Shown in pieces: positions 53,855 through 62,902 of a DNA stretch of 64,000 nt (within the stretch, counting starts at the first letter, position 1; each line of letters opens with the position of its first letter). The notes under the pieces were generated by a model, which was not told the origin of the DNA, ran no database searches, and saw only the letters and a list, made by a program, of their open reading frames with translations. Location of the stretch: positions 186,001 to 250,000 of the forward strand of contig CAVRVO010000017.1 in assembly GCA_963724625.1 (NCBI GenBank), read 5' to 3'. The stretch comes from DATBVX01 sp963724625. GTDB lineage: Bacteria > Pseudomonadota > Gammaproteobacteria > Steroidobacterales > Steroidobacteraceae. The translations under genes were made by a program, and so were the position numbers.

Positions 53855-54196
53855 GTGCTGCGGATTCGTCCAATCGTCGCCGCCCTCCTCATCCTGGCGA
53901 GCCTCCCGGCCGCCGCCTTCAACTGCGGTCAGCGCCTGGTCCACGAAGGGGACTCGACTTACGATGTGCGCGCCAAGTGCGGCGAGCCGGCCGACATCCA
54001 GACACACAACATCCTGCGCCAGCCTGTCGTGTGGTACCACGGGCACCCGCTACAGGCTGTACCGGGATCATTGGTAGAAGTGCCGGTGGAAATCTGGACC
54101 TATAACTTCGGCCCGAACAAGCTGATGCGGCGCCTGCGCTTCGTCGACGGCGAGCTCCAGGACATCGAGACGCTCGGATACGGCTACATCAAGTAG
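53855..54196 (+). CDS. DUF2845-family exported protein
   Basis: A 113-residue protein starting at GTG 53855, with a signal peptide (1-21) and the DUF2845 signature (FNCGQRLVHEGDSTYDVRAKCGEPAD, two Cys likely disulfide-bonded; EVPVEIWTYNFGPNKLMRRLRFVDGEL). Function is unknown; the fold is related to small periplasmic SmpA/OmlA-like proteins. No operon partner. Confidence 0.85.
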   Translation: MLRIRPIVAALLILASLPAAAFNCGQRLVHEGDSTYDVRAKCGEPADIQTHNILRQPVVWYHGHPLQAVPGSLVEVPVEIWTYNFGPNKLMRRLRFVDGELQDIETLGYGYIK

Positions 54197-54228
54197 CCCG
54201 ATTACTCGGTTCATGCGCACGCCCACTT

Positions 54229-55608
54229 TCAAGGCGGCGCAGCCTGGCGAACGGCGCGGCCGGAAATCCAGTAGTAGCGCACGTTGAGCAGTAGTGCGCA
54301 CACCGTCAGGCCTGCGATCAGGCCAACCCAGACCGATCTCGGCCCGAGGTCGGCAACCACGCCGAGGCCGTACGCCAGGGGAAATCCAACACCCCAATAC
54401 GCCAGCAGGTTGAGGAGCATCGGTACGCGAGCGTCTTTGAAGCCGCGCAGCGCCCCGGCACCGCCGACCTGCAAGCCATCGGATATCTGAAAGATAGCCG
54501 CCATGAGCAGCAGACCTGCGGCCAGCGTACGGACCGCGGGATCTTGGGTGTAGAGCGCCGCAATCTCTGGCCCGAGGAACAGGATCACGAGCGCTGAACA
54601 GGCCATGAAGCCACCACACATCGCGATCCCGACAAAGCCCGCGAAGCGTCCGCGCGCGAAATCCCCGCGACCCAGCGCGTGCCCGACATGGATCGTCGTC
54701 GCCGAATGCAGTGAAAGCGGGATCATGAACATCAGCGCTGCGTAATTGAGCGCGATCTGGTGCGCAGCCACGACCGTGGTTCCCATCGTGCCCATGATGA
54801 AAGCTGCTGCCACGAACAGCGCGCCTTCCGAGAGCACAGCACCACCAATCGGCAACCCGAGAGTGAGGATCTCGCGCAGTACCCTTGGCCGCGGCCAGTC
54901 GAAATTCGAGAACAGTCCGAGCGGGCGGTAGACGCGGTGGCGGCGCACGTATCTGAGCATCACGGCGAACATGATCCACATGACGAGCGCATTCGAGACG
55001 CCGGTGCCAACGGCACCGAGCGCGGGAAAGCCGAGCTTGCCGTACATGAAGACGTAACAGCCGATCACGTTACCGGCGAGGCCTACGATCGCCGTGTACA
55101 TGATCGGCCGGGTCCAGCCGATCCCTTCGCTCACGAAGCGCAGCGCCAGGAACGCCATGATCGCGGGCAACCCGCAGCAGATCGCGTACACGAAGCCCTG
55201 CGCCTTCGGCACGATCTCGGGCGCGATACCGATCGCGACCAGGATCGGTTTGACGAACAGCATCGGCACGATGAGCGTGAGCGCGATGATCTGGCTCAGC
55301 CACAGCGCCTGTCGCGCCAGCGGTCCGACGCGTTCGCCGTGGCCTGCCCCATAGGCGTGTGCCACCAGGGGACTCATCGCCATCAACGTGCCGAGTCCCG
55401 CCAGGTAGAAAAAGATGTGAAACGCCGAGCCAACCGCGACCGCCGCGAGGTCCTGCGCGCTCAAGCGCCCCGCCATGACGGTGTCGGTGAAGCCCATGCC
55501 GGCGATCGACACGTTGTTCACCAGCAGCGGACCGCCGAGACGCAGGATGGCGCGTGCATCGGTGAGGAAGCGCTGACGAAGGCGCGCGACAGTGTTCGGT
55601 TCGATCAC
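54229..55608 (-). CDS. MATE-family efflux transporter
   Basis: A 459-residue protein with about 12 TM helices and MATE features: two similar halves, ASIAGMGFTDTVMAGRLSAQDLAAVAVG near the N-terminus and VGHALGRGDFARGRF and GGAGALRGFKDARVPM in the second half. It resembles NorM/YdhE-type Na+ or H+ driven multidrug exporters. GTG 55608 is the likely start. Confidence 0.93.
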   Translation of the reverse strand: MIEPNTVARLRQRFLTDARAILRLGGPLLVNNVSIAGMGFTDTVMAGRLSAQDLAAVAVGSAFHIFFYLAGLGTLMAMSPLVAHAYGAGHGERVGPLARQALWLSQIIALTLIVPMLFVKPILVAIGIAPEIVPKAQGFVYAICCGLPAIMAFLALRFVSEGIGWTRPIMYTAIVGLAGNVIGCYVFMYGKLGFPALGAVGTGVSNALVMWIMFAVMLRYVRRHRVYRPLGLFSNFDWPRPRVLREILTLGLPIGGAVLSEGALFVAAAFIMGTMGTTVVAAHQIALNYAALMFMIPLSLHSATTIHVGHALGRGDFARGRFAGFVGIAMCGGFMACSALVILFLGPEIAALYTQDPAVRTLAAGLLLMAAIFQISDGLQVGGAGALRGFKDARVPMLLNLLAYWGVGFPLAYGLGVVADLGPRSVWVGLIAGLTVCALLLNVRYYWISGRAVRQAAPP

Positions 55609-55648
55609 GGAGAATGCGGCGGCAGGCTGCCGACAGAATAGCCGGCGC

Positions 55649-55676
55649 TATAATTCGATGGCATTCTACAATCGAA
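55649..55676 (+). promoter_or_regulatory. Promoter and dyad upstream of the thiolase gene
   Basis: A TATAAT -10 box at 55649-55654 without a clear -35. The dyad TTCGAT-N11-ATCGAA (55654-55676) overlaps it, a fitting position for an operator. The start of transcription would be near 55661, leaving a 70-base leader before ATG 55732. Confidence 0.4.
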
Positions 55677-55731
55677 GTGCCGGTTGATCCTCATCCGGCG
55701 TGCAAATTCCTGCAGCATCGCGGAGAGGCTC

Positions 55732-57016
55732 ATGCTCGTTGGTTCCGAGGTTCGCCGCGTCGCCATCGTCGGTGGCGCACGCATTCCGTTCGCCCGCGCC
55801 CACGGCGCCTATGCCAACGTCGGCAATCAGGACATGCTCACGGCCGCATTCAAAGCGGTCGTCGATAAGTTCGGTCTCAGGGGCGCGCGCCTCGGCGATG
55901 CGGGCGCTGGCGCGGTAATCAAGCACTCACGCGACTGGGACATGGTGCGCGAATGCGTGATGGGCTAGCGGGCTGTCTTTCGAAACGCCCGGATTCGATC
56001 TGCAGCGTGCGTGCGGCACCAGCCTCGAAACCGCGATCATCATCGCCAGCAAGATTGCGCTCGGCCAGATCGACAGCGGGCTTGCCGGCGGCGTCGATAC
56101 GATCAGCGATCCTCCGGTGGTGTATTCGCGTGAGTATCAGCAGCTTCTGCTGCGCAGCTTCCGCGGCAGAAACTTCTGGGCGAAAACGCGGCCGTTCTTC
56201 GGCCTGCGACCCCGTCACTTCAAGCCCGTGCTCCCGGGCGTCGTGGAGCAGCGCACCGGGCTCAGCATGGGGCAGAGCTGCGAAATCATGGCGAAGCAAT
56301 GGAACATCAGCCGTGAGGATCAGGATCTGCTGTCGCTGGAGAGTCACAAGCGCGCAGCCGCAGCGTATGCATCGGGCTTCTACAACGACCTGATCATCGA
56401 GTACCAGGGGCTGAAGGCGGACAACAATGTACGGCGCGACGCGAGCCTCGAAAGGCTCGCACAGCTCAAGCCTTCTTTCGATTTCACCGGCGCAGGAACG
56501 CTGACCGCGGGCAATTCCTCACCGCTCACCGACGGTGCAGCCGCGGTATTGCTGGGATCGGAAGAATGGGTGCGCGCCCGCGGACTGCAGGCTCAGGCGT
56601 ACCTGCGCTACGGCAAGGTCGCGGCAGTGGACTTCGTGAACAAGGAAGGGTTGCTGATGGCGCCGGCATACGCCGTGCCGCGCATGCTGAAGGATGCCGG
56701 ACTTGAACTGCAGGACTTCGACTTCTATGAGATCCACGAAGCGTTCGCGGCACAGGTGCTGTGCACGCTCAAGGCGTGGGAATCGCCGGAATTCTGCCGC
56801 GACAGGCTGGGCCTGTCAGAGCCGCTCGGCAGTATTGATCGCTCACGCCTGAACGTGGTGGGCGGCAGTGTGGCGATCGGTCATCCATTCGCGGCGACCG
56901 GAGCGCGCATCGTCGCCACGCTCGCGAAACTCCTCGCGCAGAAGGGCAGCGGCCGCGGCCTCATTTCCGTATGTACCGCCGGCGGCATGGGAGTCACGGC
57001 CATTCTCGAGCGCTGA
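55732..57016 (+). pseudogene. Thiolase (acetyl-CoA acyltransferase), interrupted by frameshift/stop
   Basis: Starts at ATG 55732 after GGAGAGG. The first part encodes VRRVAIVGGARIPFARAHGAYAN to RECVMG, where TAG at 55966-55968 ends it. Dropping one T (GGC-T-AGC) gives GSGLSFETPG and the nucleophile region QRACGTS, then IHEAF, GGSVAIGHPF and CTAGGMGV to 57016, a full thiolase of about 427 residues resembling FadI. The acyl-acceptor Cys lies after the lesion, so without correction no enzyme forms. It may serve beta-oxidation or aromatic-acid catabolism. Confidence 0.88.
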
Positions 57017-57048
57017 TGGCTCCCCGGCGCGCTCAGCAGTTGCAGGAT

Positions 57049-57077
57049 TTGCCGTTAGTTGCAATTGAAACTAAATT
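57049..57077 (+). promoter_or_regulatory. Promoter with palindromic operator of the homogentisate genes
   Basis: A -35 (TTGCCG, 57049-57054) and -10 (TAAATT, 57072-57077) are 17 bases apart. The 20-bp palindrome at 57055-57074, with outer arms TTAGTT/AACTAA and core CAATTG, has just one mismatched pair and covers the spacer and the first bases of the -10. This is a classic repressor arrangement. TTGCAA-type palindromes are common for MarR-family regulators of aromatic catabolism; that family link is inference. Confidence 0.6.
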
Positions 57078-57110
57078 AGCGGGCGATCCCCATTGCAGCG
57101 GTCCGTCGCC

Positions 57111-58238
57111 ATGAAACGCTACATCTCCTTTCCACGTGTCGAGGGCCAGGCTTCGCGCCAGGCACACGCGGATCTGCCCGAAGGCACGTTCGAACGCGAG
57201 ATCAGCAAGGAGGGATTCTTCGGTCCCGCCGCACATCTGTATCACCGCCACCCGCCGACGGGCTGGGTCGACTTCGAGGGGCCCCTGCGGCCGCACGCCT
57301 TCGACCTCACGAAGCTCGCCGCGACACCGGTCTCGCCATGGGACGCCGCTGAGGTTCTCTTCAATGCGTCGGTGCGGATTCGATTCTGGCGCGCCACCGG
57401 CGCGATGGATCACCTGGTGCGCAATGCCGACGGCGACGAGCTGCTCTTCATACACCAGGGGCGTGGCGAGCTGTTCTGCGACTATGGGCATCTCACCTTC
57501 GAGGCCGGCGACTACATCCTGATACCGCGCGGCACCATGTGGCGCCTGGCCTGCGCTGAGCCGCTCGCCGCGCTATTGATCGAGGCGAGCAATGCGAGTT
57601 ATTCACTCCCCGAAAAGGGCCTGGTCGGTCCGCACGCGATCTTCGATCCGGCGCTCCTCGACATTCCGCGTATCGATGCGGCGTTCGAGCAGCAACAAAG
57701 TGATGCGGCGCGCTGGTCGGTGAAGATCAAGCGCCGCGGCGCAGTGTCGACGGTGACCTATCCGTTCAACCCCCTCGACGCGGTCGGCTGGCACGGTGAC
57801 CTCAGCGTCGCGCGCATCAACGTACGCGATATCCGCCCGCTGATGAGTCATCGCTATCACCTGCCACCATCGGCCCACACCACCTTTGTCGGCAACCGCT
57901 TCGTGGTCTGCACTTTCGTGCCGCGGCCCTTCGAGAGCGATGCGGGCGCCCTCAAGGTGCCGTTCTTCCATAACAACGATGACTACGACGAGATGCTCTT
58001 CTATCACGCCGGAAATTTCTTCAGCCGCGACAACATTCATCCGGGGATGATTACCTTGCATCCGGCAGGGTTCACCCACGGCCCGCATCCGAAGGCGCTC
58101 AAGAACATGCTCAAGCAGTCCAAGCCCGCGACCGATGAGATCGCGGTCATGGTCGATGCACGGGATGCGCTGGAAATCGGCGCAGCGGCAAGATCGGTCG
58201 AGTGGGCGGGCTACGTCGATAGCTGGAAGGGCGGCTGA
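57111..58238 (+). CDS. hmgA: Homogentisate 1,2-dioxygenase
   Basis: A 375-residue cupin enzyme, shorter than the common 430-440-residue form, with the HmgA-type blocks LFNASVRIRFWRATGAMDHLVRNADGDELLFIHQG, LIPRGTMWRL, FFHNNDDYDEMLFYHAG and GMITLHPAGFTHGPHP. The iron ligands are the His-Glu-His in the last blocks. It opens the ring of homogentisate in tyrosine and phenylacetate degradation. Directly followed by the FAH-family gene (11 bases), in the same transcript. Confidence 0.9.
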   Translation: MKRYISFPRVEGQASRQAHADLPEGTFEREISKEGFFGPAAHLYHRHPPTGWVDFEGPLRPHAFDLTKLAATPVSPWDAAEVLFNASVRIRFWRATGAMDHLVRNADGDELLFIHQGRGELFCDYGHLTFEAGDYILIPRGTMWRLACAEPLAALLIEASNASYSLPEKGLVGPHAIFDPALLDIPRIDAAFEQQQSDAARWSVKIKRRGAVSTVTYPFNPLDAVGWHGDLSVARINVRDIRPLMSHRYHLPPSAHTTFVGNRFVVCTFVPRPFESDAGALKVPFFHNNDDYDEMLFYHAGNFFSRDNIHPGMITLHPAGFTHGPHPKALKNMLKQSKPATDEIAVMVDARDALEIGAAARSVEWAGYVDSWKGG

Positions 58239-58248
58239 GGAGCGGGCC

Positions 58249-59236
58249 ATCAAACTGGCAACGCTGAAGGATGGGACTCGCGACGGGCAGCTGGTGGTCG
58301 TGAGTCGCGACCTGCAACGCGCCGTCGCGGTACCTCGAATCGCCCCTACTCTGCAAAGTGCGCTCGATGACTGGGCCCGATCGGCACCGAGGCTGATGCA
58401 GATTTCGAGGGAGCTGGATGCGGCTGGCGCTCCAGGACGCCTTCGATTTCTCCCCGGCGCTTGCTGCGGCGCCACTGCCACGCGCTTATCAATGGGCTGA
58501 CGGCAGCGCGTACGTCAATCATGTCGAGCTGGTACGCAAGGCGCGGGGCGCCGAAATGCCCGCGTCGTTCTGGACCGATCCACTCATTTACCAGGGCGGT
58601 TCGGACGATCTGCTCGGCCCCGCGGACGATGTGCCGTTCCTGAGCGAGGAGTTTGGCATCGACCTCGAAGCGGAAGTCGCGGTCATTACCGATGATGTGC
58701 CGATGAATGTGTCTACCGAAACCGCACGCGGACACATCAAGCTCCTGATGCTGGTGAATGACTGGTCGCTCAGAAACCTCATTCCGGCTGAGCTCGCCAA
58801 AGGATTCGGCTTTTACCAGTCAAAGCCTGCGACCTCTTTCTCTCCCGTGGCGGTAACACCGGAGGAGCTCGGCAACGCTTGGGATGGCGGCAAGATCAAC
58901 CTGCCTCTCGTGAGTCACATCAACGGGACCCTGTTCGGCGAGCCGAACGCGGGCGTCGACATGACCTTCGATTTCCCGCGCCTGATCACCCATGCAGCCC
59001 GTACACGGCGACTTCGGGCCGGGACCATCATCGGTTCCGGCACGGTCTCCAACTACGATCGCAGCCGCGGCTCAAGCTGTCTGGCCGAAAAGCGCACCCT
59101 CGAACAGCTTGCGGACGGCCGTCCGTCGACTCCGTTCCTGCGTTTCGGTGACCGCGTGCGCATCGAAATGTTCGACGCCGAGGGCAATAGCGTGTTTGGG
59201 GCCATCGATCAACGCGTCGTGAGAGCTGCGGAATAG
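58249..59236 (+). pseudogene. Fumarylacetoacetate hydrolase-family protein, frameshifted, ATC start
   Basis: After GAGGAG the first frame begins at ATC 58249 (IKLATLKDGTRDGQLVVVSRDL), where ATG would be expected, so a rare ATC start or a base change is implied. Near 58405-58425 the frame shifts by one extra base and continues as RLALQDAFDFSPALAAAPLPRAYQW to the end at 59236. That gives about 328 residues with FGIDLEAEVAVITDD (metal ligands) and FFPRLITHAARTRRL-like end. It cleaves fumarylacetoacetate or a related acylpyruvate, as expected next to HmgA. No maleylacetoacetate isomerase is in the window. Confidence 0.83.
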
Positions 59237-59248
59237 CAACTGTCCCGC

Positions 59249-59403
59249 TTGAGGGCGGCGGACTGGGTGTCTCTCCCTCGGCCGACACGAATGAGACCGC
59301 AGCGCGATTTCCGGCTTCAGCTTTCGCGGGACACGATCCCTCACCTTGCATGTAATCAAGCAAGAACGGGCCCAGGGAGAGACACCCAGTCCGCCACCCT
59401 CAA
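59249..59403. repeat. 155-bp palindromic (MITE-like) element with 30-bp inverted ends
   Basis: Arms 59249-59278 and 59374-59403 are inverted copies of 30 bases with one mismatch; both contain GGCGGACTGGGTGTCTCTCCCT or its complement. The 95-base middle has no gene and a weak GGGA-N5-TCCC dyad. The element sits between the FAH-family and dienelactone hydrolase genes. It has no transposase, so a non-autonomous mobile element (MITE) or a stable RNA hairpin are the choices. No obvious target-site duplication is seen. Confidence 0.7.
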
Positions 59404-59447
59404 CGCGCCGAACAGGTGCGACCCACAGCGGGTCTGACTTCTAGCCA

Positions 59448-59477
59448 GCACCGTTTGCCACGTGCAAACTGTGGTGC
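59448..59477. promoter_or_regulatory. Nested dyad before the dienelactone hydrolase gene
   Basis: GTTTGC-CACGT-GCAAAC (59453-59469) is a perfect dyad, framed by an outer inverted pair GCACC/GGTGC (59448-59452 and 59473-59477). It lies 26 bases before ATG 59496, where a repressor could act or an RNA hairpin could form in the leader. Confidence 0.45.
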
Positions 59478-59495
59478 CTTCGCCGGAGAAACCCC

Positions 59496-60155
59496 ATGAC
59501 AGAAACGATTGAGCTGTCGGCTCCCGACGGGCATCGCTTCAGTGCTTATCGGGCCGATCCCACCGGCACGCCGCGCGGCGCTGTAGTTGTCATCCAGGAG
59601 ATCTTCGGGCTCACTCCCCATATCCGCGAAGTGGCCGACCAATACGCGGCGCAGGGTTACACCTCATTCGCCCCGGCGATGTTCGATCGCGTCCGGCCGG
59701 GCATCGTGCTCGACTATTCGCAGATCCAGCAGGGTGTGGAGACGATGATGGCATTGCAGCCCTCCCAGACGCTGCTCGACGTGGGTGCGACGGTCGATGC
59801 GGCCGCGGCTGTGGGCAAGACGGCGGTAGTCGGTTTCTGCTGGGGCGGAACCATTGCCTATGTTGCCGCGTGCCGCTTGCCGATCAGCGCGGCGGTTTCA
59901 TACTACGGCGGTCGCATCCTGCAATACGGCGATCGCAAGCCGCGCTGCCCGGTCATGTATCACTTTGGTGAGCAGGACCAGTCGATCCCGCTCGCGACGG
60001 TCGAGAAAGTGCGTCAGTTGCACCCGGAGGGCATTTACTACACTTACCCGGCAGGCCACGGATTCAACTGCAGCGAACGTTCGAGCTTCGAACCTGAGAG
60101 CGCGCGCCTCGCGTTCGAGCGTTCGCTCGAATTCCTGCGCAGCAATGTCGGTTAG
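59496..60155 (+). CDS. Dienelactone hydrolase-family protein
   Basis: A 219-residue alpha/beta hydrolase with the Cys nucleophile in GFCWGG, the Asp in FGEQDQSIP and the His in PAGHGFNC. The family opens the lactone ring of dienelactone in chloroaromatic degradation; many members have other substrates. GGAG precedes ATG 59496. It is followed by gabD after 19 bases, so the three genes to 62879 form one operon. Confidence 0.93.
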   Translation: MTETIELSAPDGHRFSAYRADPTGTPRGAVVVIQEIFGLTPHIREVADQYAAQGYTSFAPAMFDRVRPGIVLDYSQIQQGVETMMALQPSQTLLDVGATVDAAAAVGKTAVVGFCWGGTIAYVAACRLPISAAVSYYGGRILQYGDRKPRCPVMYHFGEQDQSIPLATVEKVRQLHPEGIYYTYPAGHGFNCSERSSFEPESARLAFERSLEFLRSNVG

Positions 60156-60174
60156 CCTTTTCGAGGACCAAACC

Positions 60175-61632
60175 ATGCAGCTCAAGGACAGCAGGCTCTT
60201 CCGTCAGCAGTGCTACATCGGCGGAACGTGGGCGGATGCGGGCAATCGCGCCACCATCGACGTCATCAATCCGGCGACCGGGCAAAAGCTCGGTACCGTG
60301 CCCAACATGGGTGCGGCGGAAACGCGCCGCGCGATCGAGGCTGCGCACACGGCATTCCCGGCGTGGGCTCACAAGACCGCAAAAGAACGTGCCGTGATCC
60401 TGAGGCGCTGGCACGACCTGATGATGGCGAACCAGGATGATCTCGCCGTGCTGATGACGGCCGAGCAGGGCAAGCCGCTCGCCGAAGCCAAGGGTGAAAT
60501 CGCGTACGCCGCCTCGTTCCTCGAGTGGTTCGGCGAAGAGGGCAAGCGCCTCTACGGCGATGTCATTCCCGGTCACCAGGCGGACAAGCGCATCCTGGTC
60601 CTGCGCCAGCCGATCGGCGTGGTCGCGGCGATTACGCCGTGGAATTTTCCGGCCGCGATGATCACGCGCAAGGCCGGACCGGCGCTTGCGGCCGGATGCA
60701 CGATCGTATGCAAACCCGCGACGCAGACGCCCTACTCTGCGTTCGCGATGGCGGAGCTTGCGGAACGCGCCGGTGTTCCGCAGGGCGTGATCAACGTGAT
60801 CACCGGTTCCGCCAACGAGATCGGCGCCGAGATGACGTCCAACCCGATCGTGCGCAAGCTCACTTTCACCGGCTCGACTGTGGTCGGCAAGAAACTGATG
60901 GCGCAGTGCGCCGCGACGATGAAGAAGGTGTCGCTCGAGCTCGGTGGCAACGCGCCCTTCATAGTGTTCGACGACGCGGATCTCGATGCCGCCGTGCAGG
61001 GGGCGATCGCGAGCAAGTACCGCAATACCGGCCAGACCTGCGTGTGCGCCAATCGCCTGCTGGTCCAGGATGGCGTCTACGACGAATTCGCGGGAAAGCT
61101 GGTGGATGCAGTCGCGCTGCTGCGAATCGGCGATGGCCTCAAGGGTGCCACCGACCAGGGTCCGCTGATCGACATGAAAGCGGTCGCCAAGGTCGAGGAA
61201 CACATCGCGGACGCACTTGCCAAGGGCGCCGCGATTGCAACCGGCGGCAAGCGTCACGCACTCGGCGGCACGTTCTTCGAGCCCACCGTGCTTACCAACG
61301 TGAAGCCCGACATGATGGTCGCGCGTGAAGAGACTTTCGGCCCCATCGCGCCGCTGTTTCGTTTCAAGACCGAGGCGGAAGCGATTGGCATGGCCAATGA
61401 CACGGAGTTCGGGCTCGCGGCGTATTTCTATACGCGCGACCTGGCGCGATCGTGGCGCGTCTCGGAAGGACTCGAGTACGGGATCGTCGGCCTCAACACC
61501 GGGATCATCTCCACCGAAGTCGCGCCGTTCGGCGGGATGAAGGAATCCGGCGTCGGTCGCGAGGGCTCGAAGTACGGCATCCAGGACTACGCCGAGATCA
61601 AGTATGTCTGCGTGGGTGGCGTCACCGCGTGA
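60175..61632 (+). CDS. gabD: Succinate-semialdehyde dehydrogenase (NAD(P)+)
   Basis: A 485-residue aldehyde dehydrogenase of the GabD class: PWNFPAAMITRKAGPALAAGCTIVCKPA, FTGSTVVGKKLM, catalytic Glu in LELGGNAPFIVF, catalytic Cys in NTGQTCVCANR. It oxidises succinate semialdehyde to succinate. ATG 60175 has GAGGA ahead. The stop overlaps the start of the transporter gene (GTGA), indicating coupling. In a degradation operon the natural source of the aldehyde would be an aromatic or GABA pathway. Confidence 0.95.
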   Translation: MQLKDSRLFRQQCYIGGTWADAGNRATIDVINPATGQKLGTVPNMGAAETRRAIEAAHTAFPAWAHKTAKERAVILRRWHDLMMANQDDLAVLMTAEQGKPLAEAKGEIAYAASFLEWFGEEGKRLYGDVIPGHQADKRILVLRQPIGVVAAITPWNFPAAMITRKAGPALAAGCTIVCKPATQTPYSAFAMAELAERAGVPQGVINVITGSANEIGAEMTSNPIVRKLTFTGSTVVGKKLMAQCAATMKKVSLELGGNAPFIVFDDADLDAAVQGAIASKYRNTGQTCVCANRLLVQDGVYDEFAGKLVDAVALLRIGDGLKGATDQGPLIDMKAVAKVEEHIADALAKGAAIATGGKRHALGGTFFEPTVLTNVKPDMMVAREETFGPIAPLFRFKTEAEAIGMANDTEFGLAAYFYTRDLARSWRVSEGLEYGIVGLNTGIISTEVAPFGGMKESGVGREGSKYGIQDYAEIKYVCVGGVTA

Positions 61633-62879
61633 ACGTTGCCGGCCCGCGTGAGGTCGCCGGCCGACCCGCCCAGCCCCTTCCCGATCGCTCGGTGCTAGCG
61701 CTGCTCGCCGCGATCACGGCTGTCGGCCCTGGGGCCGTCAATATCTACCTGCCAGCACTGCCGGTACTGCGCGAACACTTCGCGACCGATGTCGCACACG
61801 TGCAGCTCACGGTGAGCGTGGCGCTGCTCGCGTTCTCGCTCGGTCTGCTGGCGCACGGTCCGCTGTCGGATCGATTCGGCCGCCGGCCCATCGTCCTCAT
61901 CGGTCTGCTGATTTTCAGCGTCGGATCAGTGATGTGCCTGGCGGCGCCAAGTCTTGACTGGCTGATCGCCGGTCGCGCGATCCAGGCGCTCGGCACCTCC
62001 GCTGGCATGATCGTGTCGCGGGCGATCGTCAACGACCTGTACCCGCGCGAAAAGATGGCGCGCATGATCGCCTGGCTCACGATGGTGACCGTGATCGCCC
62101 CGACGCTCGCGCCCTGGGTCGGCGGCAAGCTCATGGTCGCTGCAGGCTGGCGCAGCGTGTTCGTGCTCCTACTGGTCGCTGGTATCGTGATCCTGTGGGC
62201 GGCGTGGCGTTGGTTACCAGAGACGCGCGCACCGCGCCCCGCCCACGCAGAGAGCCACTCGGTGGCAGCCGAGGCGAACGCGTTGCTGCGACAGCCGGCA
62301 TTCCTGGGCTACACGATCCAGGGTGCGGTGATCTTCGCGGTGTTCTTCGTCTTCGTGTCGACGATGCCGTATGTCATGGTATCGGTGTTCCATCGACCGT
62401 TCACGGAGTTCGGCACCTACTACCTGCTGGTCGCAGCCGGCTACTTCCTCGGCAACTGGGGTGTGACGCGCCATCACGGCCGCGCGGGTGTCAATACACT
62501 GATCAATATCGGCGTCCTGGTTTCGCTGGGCGGCGCGGCCGTGGCACTCGGTGCGATAGCGCTCGGGGCCGTTCACCCGCTGTGGATCTTCGTGCCCGTT
62601 GCCGTGATGACGTTCGGTCAGGGATTGACGCTTCCCAATGTCACCGCCAGCGCCATCGGACTCGCGCGCCAGCACGCCGGGACCTCATCGAGCTTGCTTG
62701 GCTTCGTACAGCAGGTGGTGGGCGCGATCTGTGTTCAATGGCTCGGCAGCTATCCCGTCGACACGCCGTTTCCGGTACTGATCTTCTGTGTCGGGATGTG
62801 TGTACTCGCGGTGGCGCTGTGGTTCCTGATGCCCCACGCAGCCGCGACCAGCGTGTCGAAGAACCCGCACATGCCATGA
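61629..62879 (+). CDS. Bcr/CflA-family MFS drug transporter
   Basis: A 416-residue, 12-TM transporter with the Bcr/CflA signature (GPLSDRFGRRPIVLIGL, GRAIQALGTSAGMIVSRAIVNDLYPREKMARMIAWL, LAPWVGG). GTG 61629 overlaps the gabD stop (GTGA). It probably exports small hydrophobic compounds. The gene ends 23 bases before the stop of the convergent DUF4287 gene. Confidence 0.93.
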   Translation: MNVAGPREVAGRPAQPLPDRSVLALLAAITAVGPGAVNIYLPALPVLREHFATDVAHVQLTVSVALLAFSLGLLAHGPLSDRFGRRPIVLIGLLIFSVGSVMCLAAPSLDWLIAGRAIQALGTSAGMIVSRAIVNDLYPREKMARMIAWLTMVTVIAPTLAPWVGGKLMVAAGWRSVFVLLLVAGIVILWAAWRWLPETRAPRPAHAESHSVAAEANALLRQPAFLGYTIQGAVIFAVFFVFVSTMPYVMVSVFHRPFTEFGTYYLLVAAGYFLGNWGVTRHHGRAGVNTLINIGVLVSLGGAAVALGAIALGAVHPLWIFVPVAVMTFGQGLTLPNVTASAIGLARQHAGTSSSLLGFVQQVVGAICVQWLGSYPVDTPFPVLIFCVGMCVLAVALWFLMPHAAATSVSKNPHMP

Positions 62880-62902
62880 ACCCGCCGGGCCTCTCGCCGC
62901 GG

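Noticed and set aside
55960..55970. RF2-type programmed +1 frameshift in the thiolase gene
   Set aside because: The stop is TAG, there is no CTT-TGA-C slip site or upstream ribosome-like sequence; error or decay is simpler.
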